Shown here: piece by piece, positions 41,197-64,000 of the stretch
Numbering within the stretch: the first letter of the stretch is position 1
How the letters are laid out: the number at the start of each line of letters is the position of its first letter
Assembly (NCBI GenBank): GCA_030620095.1
Contig: JAUTXW010003402.1
Location: forward strand, 472,501 to 536,500
Length of the DNA: 64,000 nucleotides
Reading direction: 5' to 3'
Source: Kuschelorhynchus macadamiae
Taxonomy: Eukaryota > Arthropoda > Insecta > Coleoptera > Curculionidae
Made by a program: the position numbers and the translations under genes
The notes under the pieces: model-generated
Database searches by the model: none
What the model saw: only the letters and a program-made list of their open reading frames with translations
Told to the model about the DNA's origin: nothing

Positions 41197-41592
41197 TTTT
41201 ATAATTTGCCATCCCCTGAGAGGCTTATTTTTTCAAGATACAAAGAAATGGCGGCAATTTTAAAAACAAAAGACAATCGGAAAATCACCATCAAGTTTGT
41301 TATTTTAAATGGGACACCCTGTATTTTTTGACATTTTTGGATTCTCCTCATTTACCTTTTTCCAAAAATATATAATTTGTCTATATTCGGAACAGTAGGT
41401 TTTGACTTACTCCACTTTAAATTTACCACAAATGACAATTTTACAGATATGCAGCCATACTTAAATCGCGGTACCCATGAAATGATGAAATGTCAACTAA
41501 AAACAAACTGTTGGACGTGAACTCAATCCACAGATACTTAAATCACTTTACCCATGGAATGTCACCAACAAAAACAAAACAGTAAATTGTAA

Positions 41593-41810
<218 letters not shown>

Positions 41811-42016
41811 TAATACAACGATAATAAACAAACGAACAAACAAAAACAAAACAAGAACTAGAAATTAATATTATTACAGCCTATTTACGTTATCCAAGCA
41901 ATTTTGAAACACTTTTTCCAGTTTCATAATTGCTTGGGTAATGAAGGTGGGACATTCTAGTATTTAAAACCCTAATGTATACACTATTTTTTGTCACAAC
42001 ACTGTTGATACACTTT

Positions 42017-42545
42017 GTCATTTAGGTATCCCCACGAAAAATTGTAAAAGGTGTAAGGTCGGGACTGTTCGGGGCCGATGAATATGGCCATATTTGCCAT
42101 TTCACAAATTATGTCGAGCATTTAAAAAATCTGTGACCTCTCGAATGTTGTGTGGTGGTGCGCCATCAGTCTGGTCAGTATAACCTCACAGAAGTGGAGG
42201 CGTTGGTTAAAATGATCGTTGGTTAATAGTCGCACTAGTCTAATTTTATACCTCGATTTTCCTGTTATCCGAGAGACGTCCGGAATCGATCTGCTTGGAT
42301 TTTCTAAAAATTAGTTTTAATTTAACTTTTAGACTACCTATAGAAAGAATTTTTTACCTTCAAAATATAATAATATGGATAATTCCTCGTCCAAGTCAAA
42401 ATTTGCTCGTCTTTGCCTCTGCAAGATTTTTTTTTGTGCGCGGTTTTTTGCTACATATGCAACAGTTTTCCTTGAGGGAACTCTTGCACCAGGATATAGC
42501 AGCCTCTATTGTCGCACTGCAATTGACGCATTATTAGCATTTGCG
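42017..42545 (-). pseudogene. Mariner-like transposase remnants
   Basis: About 42535-42420 reads, through shifts and a stop, NANNASIAV and LLYPGARVPSRKTVAYVAKN, resembling an N-terminal helix-turn-helix. About 42165-42017 reads DGAPPHNIREVTDFLNARHN then GHIHRPRTVP, matching the second catalytic Asp region (DGAPPH) and the decayed stretch leading to the third. The part between, with the first Asp, appears deleted. Confidence 0.65.
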
Positions 42546-42989
42546 AAATAAAATTGAAGAATTTTTAGTTTTTCTTCTTCGGTAAATTGAATTTTAGATT
42601 TTATTAATTTTGTTTTCCGTAAAATCAATAAAATATTTTACTTACGAATAAAAGTAAGAATTTTGTTTTTGTTGGTGACATTCCATGGGTAAAATGACTT
42701 CATAATTTCTTTAACTTTAAAGTGGAATAAGTCAAAAACTACTGTTCCGAATATAGATAAATTATACATTTTTGGAAAGGGGAGAATGAGGAAAATCCAA
42801 AAATGTCAAAAAATACAGGGTGTCCCATTTAAAATAACAAAGTTGATGGTGATTGTGTGTTTTTCCGATCTTCTTTTGTTTTTAAAATTGCCGCCTTGTA
42901 AATCTTTAGGAAATTCCCTATAACTTTCGAAGGAACCATTTGTTTATATTTTGAAAACATAAGCCGCTCAGGGGGTGGCAATTATAAAT

Positions 42990-44427
42990 GTTAGTAAAAC
43001 GCTGTAGTCAGTTAAATTAATTTTTTGATATTTTAATGTATCTTGCCTCAAGGGGAAAATAAAATACATGACAAACAAAGTGAAAGCTACATACACAACC
43101 AAAAAAGCAAAGAACCACGATGCGGTCGGTCGGCTTCTAAAACAAATTGCAAATGATATTTTAAAATATTAACTTGCACTTATTTCGTCACCACATTTAA
43201 ACATGTAACATGGGGTGAAAATTGGTAATATAACATATTAACCATAATTAGTCATGACTAATGTAAAGAACTAACTGAAATTAATTTAAAAATAAGTAGT
43301 ATCATTTTATAATAATTACAATTAATAGTTGTGAAATAGTGGTATTCATTTAATTGGGAAAAATTCCAGGGATACGGTCGCAAGGAGAGGGGCCGGTGTT
43401 GGGTGATATAAGTTACGACGAACGTTATAGCCGAGGTTATACCATGGGGATGTATGCAAACGTACTACGTACTGCGTGAATTAGTACATGAGGTCTAGGA
43501 TATGAGATGATAGAATCGGCTCACCGAGCCACCGTCTGTAATAAATATATTAGAATATCTGTGGACAGTGGCCCGCGGACTGCTGTTAATGGCGTTATTT
43601 TTATGTTAGTCAAGCGTATATAATAGGGATGTCAACCTATTTGGCTATGTGTCCAGGAAATAATAAACTACATTTTGGTTTTGTGTGTTTTGAGGATGTA
43701 TGCACCATTATTTTTGAACAATATTTTTTAAAACGAGAATTGTGCCTGTATATTTGCTGGTACGTCCTGCCGCCCCTGACGAGCCGTCACTGGTCACTCC
43801 GCTTGTCAAAAATAATATAAACACGGATTAGGATGCATTTACAGGAACCGTAAATTAAATGTTTATTTTCCGAAAGCGTTATCCTATATAACAGATTTGT
43901 AAGGAACAAAATTTCATTTTGTAGTTAGTTTTTTTTGAGATTAATAAACGGTTTTAAATCCATAATCTTTTTCTTTCTTGCTGCTTAGTTTTTCTGAAAA
44001 TTAAAAATTTTGCGAATTTTAAAAATTTCTTAAAAACACGTAATTTTTCCCACAAAACTAAGAATATTGTGGAGCGTTTCTATTTTTAAAAATTGATAAA
44101 AATGGCAGATTTTCTAATATCTTAATCTGCTTGTAAGACCTCAAATTTATTTATTTTTTAATCTCAGAAGTTTATTTAGTACAATATAAAGATGAAGATG
44201 AAAAATTTACCCTCAGAACCTATAGTATATAAAACATTTAAACTTTTTCAGATATTTTTTAGTGAAACATAAGTAGAACAAATCAATATTTTGCGCAAAA
44301 TAAAACTTGGTTTTTACATACGAAAATGTGTATTTACACTAATTATATAAACATATCAATAATTATCTGATTTAATGTTACAAAGTATATACATAGAAAT
44401 TATGTTTAGAGAGTATTATTCATTGCT
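42990..44427. other. Intergenic region downstream of SELENBP1; possible solo LTR
   Basis: 43330-43800 is less A+T-rich. It has a TATA-like GCGTATATAATAG at about 43613 and an AATAAA 45 bases later (near 43662), an arrangement seen in LTRs. I could not find matching TG..CA ends or a target duplication. No coding region was recognised. The SELENBP1 polyadenylation signal should lie in the right part on the minus strand; a candidate AATAAA reads from 44176. Confidence 0.3.
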
Positions 44428-61532
<17,105 letters not shown>

Positions 61533-61789
61533 CTTAAAAATATAAATCAGTTTAATAATTATTATGAAATTGTTTCTAGACTCCTGCCCGAAGATCTCAT
61601 CTTTGTTATTTCTGTTTAAAAAAAAACAATATTTGGAACTATTTTATATACAGGGTGGAACATTTAACTAGAATATTTTATTCAATTTGGAAACATTTGG
61701 AAAAACTGGTTTATCGTCAAACTGATTTCTTCGATTTTAGATCTTTTGGTAATATTATGATCCCTTACATGCATAATTATATATATGAG
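61533..61789. other. SELENBP1 intron upstream of the exon at 61373
   Basis: No exon seen on the minus strand. TATACAGGGTGGAACATTT near 61648 resembles a DNA-element end. Confidence 0.4.
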
Positions 61790-62104
61790 ATTTGTAGACT
61801 GTTCTAAACAATATATACTAATTTATTAGGCCGTCATTTTGCTTGCTATATTCATACTAAAATGTTGCCAGTTCATTCCTACGTAAAACTTTATTTTTGT
61901 GCATAATTTGAGGACATTGGATGCTTTACTAGGCCGCCATCTTGTTCTGGCATATTGAATTTTTACCAAAATATTACCAGGTCATTTCCATAATTGTTTT
62001 TTTAGCAATATTTTTTTTTCATTTTATTAGGCTGCCATTTTGTTTTGCCATATTGAATTTTGACCAAAATGTTAGCAGGTCATGATGATATATGATTAAT
62101 TTTT
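61790..62104 (-). repeat. 'ATGGCGG' dispersed repeat, short inverted copy
   Basis: Contains TTAGGCCGTCATTTTGCTTG, CCAGTTCATTCCTACGTAAA and AGGCCGCCATCTTGTTCTG, the reverse complements of the repeat words seen at 1-2964, 11.4 and 45 kb. It abuts the Penelope-like element. Confidence 0.7.
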
Positions 62105-62307
62105 TACCAAAATTTGAATCAAAATACAAGAGTTCTAACCACACTACACCACTTGTTACGTTCTGGACGCGCGTTTCGCTAACCAAGTTAGTATCATCAC
62201 CAGATAATACAAAGAAATATAAAGTAAAGTAACTTATCCTAACGGAGACTATTTATAGGTAAATGTGGACACACTTGATTGAACCCGACTACACCGTTGC
62301 AAATCTC
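62105..62307 (-). repeat. Penelope terminal repeat, inverted left copy
   Basis: Reverse complement of the right-end repeat. On the minus strand it carries UCUG, GUGAUGA (62194-62200; canonical C replaced by G), stem CUAAC-UUG-GUUAG, GAAA, CGCGCG, UC and CAGA (62162-62165). The hammerhead-like core is thus mutated in this copy. Confidence 0.75.
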
Positions 62308-62329
62308 AAAAAACGTTGTTAACAACAAT

Positions 62330-63872
62330 GCAAAATATGTTTCTCGTAAAAATACTGAAGAAATCCAGAGACTGAAGAAAAAAGAATTTTTTATTTAAAA
62401 GCTGACAAGGGAAATAAGGTTGTTATACTAGACACAACAGATTATTTTGAAAGAGTAGACAACTTGATTCAAATTGGTGCTTACGATTTAGTTGAGAAAA
62501 ACCCTTCAAAATCCATTAATCTGGAAAGTCCATGAGACCTATTGTTTCAGATGTTAGATCACCAACGTACAATATTTCAAAATGGTTAGTAGAAAAATTC
62601 AGCAAATTAAATATTTCGTACGATAACTTTGAGGTTACTAACTCGTCAGAATTCTTAGATGAAATTAAAAATATCCACTTAAAAGAAGGTGAAATTTTAA
62701 TATCTTTTCATGTAAGCTCATTGTTCCCTAGTGTACCCATACTACTAGCTTTGGAGTCCCTAAAGGAACTACTTGAATTCAATAATTTGAAGAAAGTAAT
62801 TATTGATGAATATTGGCTTTTCGCAAAATTATGTATGGATCAAAATTCTTTTCAGTTCAACAATAAATGTTATAAATAACTTGAGGGAACTGCGATGGGC
62901 AATTGCTTATCTCCGTTCCTTGCAAATTTGTATATGGGTAGATTAGAAACCCAATTCAAAAAAGAACTCAAGTATTTTCCAAGGGTGTGGTATATATACG
63001 TAGAAGATATATTTTCTATTTTTGATACTAAAACAGAAAATTTGGACACTTTCTTAGAAACATTAAACAATAAATATCCTTTCATTAATTTTACGTACCA
63101 AAAAAGGAGAACAACGGGCAATTGCTTTTTCTCAACACATTAGGTATTAGAAATAACGATAAATTAAAATTTGATATTTATATAAAATTTACTAATACTG
63201 ATAGGTATATAACATCCGACTCATTTCATTGCGGTCAACGCAAAATGGCAGCATTTCATTTTTTAACTCAAAGGTTAGTAAATTTTCCATTAAGTAAAGA
63301 ACGTTTTAACAATAAAATTAATCGCATTAAAAATATAGGTAAAAGTAATGGATATAATGATAATTTTGTACATAAATTAGTGAATAGACACAAGCATAAG
63401 AAAATGTTAAGAGATGCCACTACTCTTCAAGCACCTGAGGCTCCCAATACTATATGATCCCAGATATACGAGAAGTCTAGAAAAAGTATTTGAAAACGTA
63501 GGTTTTAGAGCAGCCTACAAAACGGAGAAGAGTTTGAAAAAAATTGGAAACCCTAAAGACAAAGCCGACTTGAATGAGAGGAGTGGCATCTATGAAATTA
63601 GCTGTAATGACTGCGATCTAAAATATGTTGGGCAAACTAATCGCTCCATAAACATTCGTTTTAAAGAACACATGGCACATTTAAGATACGGAAGAACAGA
63701 AAAGTCAAGCGTTGCCCAACACGCTTTGGAAAACAATCACCAAATAGGAATAAATAATCTTAAGGTAATTAAAAATGTATCTAATAATAGATTACTGGAT
63801 ACGTTTGAGAGTATAGAAATAGTTAAATATGGTAAGAAAGAACTAAATAAAGACAGAGGGCCTATTTCCTAG
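62330..63872 (+). pseudogene. Penelope reverse transcriptase and GIY-YIG endonuclease, broken
   Basis: About 62380-62520 reads FYLKADKGNKVVILDTTDYF, the N-terminal part. An internal loss joins this to MRPIVSDVRSPTYNISKWL (62532). Motif A reads LISFHVSSLFPSVP, with His where the catalytic Asp belongs. After a stop at 62877, motif B is GTAMGNCLSPFLANLYM and motif C is YVEDIFSIF, with Glu for the first Asp of YVDD. A frameshift near 63120 leads to the thumb region (LLFLNTLGIRNN..). Another shift leads to 63414-63872 with SGIYEISCNDCDLKYVGQTN, INIRFKEH and LLDTFESIEIVKYGKKELN, the GIY-YIG-type nuclease ending at the stop near 63872. Catalytically dead. Confidence 0.88.
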
Positions 63873-63982
63873 AGTCCCCTCTATTGCTTACTTGACTACG
63901 GTGCAGTCGGGTACAACCAAGTGTGACCACATTTATATATAAATAGTCTCGGTTGGGATAAGTTACTTTAGTTTATCATTTG

Positions 63983-64000
63983 CTGATGATGATATCTTGG
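63983..64000 (+). ncRNA. Start of a hammerhead-like motif, cut by window end
   Basis: CTGATGA (63983-63989) preceded by ATTTG and followed by TGATATCTTGG, aligning with the motif in the other copies. The GAAACGCGCGTC half should lie just past 64000. An upstream GUUAC (63962-63966) could pair with the GUAAC downstream of CAGAAC seen in other copies. Confidence 0.35.

Larger units (their letters stand above)
62105..64000 (+). mobile_element. Penelope-like retroelement, runs off window
   Basis: The left end 62105 to about 62307 (CAAAATACAAGAGTTCTAACC..GGACGCGCGTTTCGC..AGTAACTTATCCTAAC) is the inverted copy of the right-end sequence from 63890 on (GTCGGGTACAACCAAGTGTG..CGGTTGGGATAAGTTACTTT). Between them are reverse transcriptase and GIY-YIG endonuclease parts in plus orientation. 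Inverted terminal repeats and this domain pair are characteristic of Penelope-like elements. The right terminal repeat continues beyond the window. Confidence 0.88.

Noticed and set aside
43330..43810. Solo LTR of a retrovirus-like element
   Set aside because: TATA and AATAAA spacing is suggestive, but no TG..CA ends, target duplication or second copy could be found in the window.
61533..64000. Remaining 5' exons of SELENBP1 on the minus strand
   Set aside because: No minus-strand frame resembles the N-terminal quarter of the protein; the area is filled by repeats and the Penelope-like element.

Overview
The window is A+T-rich eukaryotic DNA packed with repeats. One spliced host gene lies on the minus strand, and almost everything else recognisable is transposable-element (TE) debris. 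The TE mix (hAT, Tc1/mariner-like, pogo/Jerky-like, LINE, tRNA-derived SINE and Penelope-like elements, plus long TA runs) and the protein wording of the host gene point to an arthropod, most likely an insect with a large TE-rich genome. I cannot name the species. There are no bacterial-style operons, CRISPR arrays or intact tRNA/rRNA genes.

Layout: 1-2964 is a giant fold-back palindrome centred on a TA run. 4867-8026 is a decayed hAT element with a BED-type first exon, carrying a ~130-bp tandem satellite in its intron. 9725-9915 is a head-to-head pair of Penelope-type terminal repeats with hammerhead-ribozyme-like folds. 11.4-12.7 kb is a divergent 'ATGGCGG' repeat. 14.4-17.7 kb holds TA runs, tRNA-derived SINEs and another tandem repeat. 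18965-19094 is a possible orphan host exon. 20.9-21.6 kb is an inverted-repeat element. 25-28.6 kb has a small hAT-type MITE, a SINE and a fold-back array interrupted by another hAT. 28.7-30 kb is a mariner-like relic. 31.5-32.2 kb is a LINE RNase H tail. 34762-37326 is a hAT with perfect target duplication. 37.8-40.5 kb is a probable pogo/Jerky-like element containing a LINE fragment. 41.2-43 kb is a second mariner-like element with long terminal inverted repeats.

From 44428 to 61532 the minus strand carries eight consecutive exons of a selenium-binding protein 1 / methanethiol oxidase gene (SELENBP1 family). All internal splice sites are GT-AG and all phases agree. The exons cover about the last three quarters of the protein; the 5' exons must lie beyond base 64000. 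Its large introns are swollen by TEs: 'ATGGCGG' repeats and a deleted pogo-like element in the last intron, three TA runs and two inverted-repeat elements in another, a nearly intact 3.8-kb hAT nested in an older MITE in the 6.4-kb intron, and a mariner-like element in the most upstream intron seen.

The right end (62105 to beyond 64000) is a decayed Penelope-like retroelement with reverse transcriptase and GIY-YIG parts. It is flanked by inverted terminal repeats and contains the same hammerhead-like motif as the palindrome at 9.8 kb.
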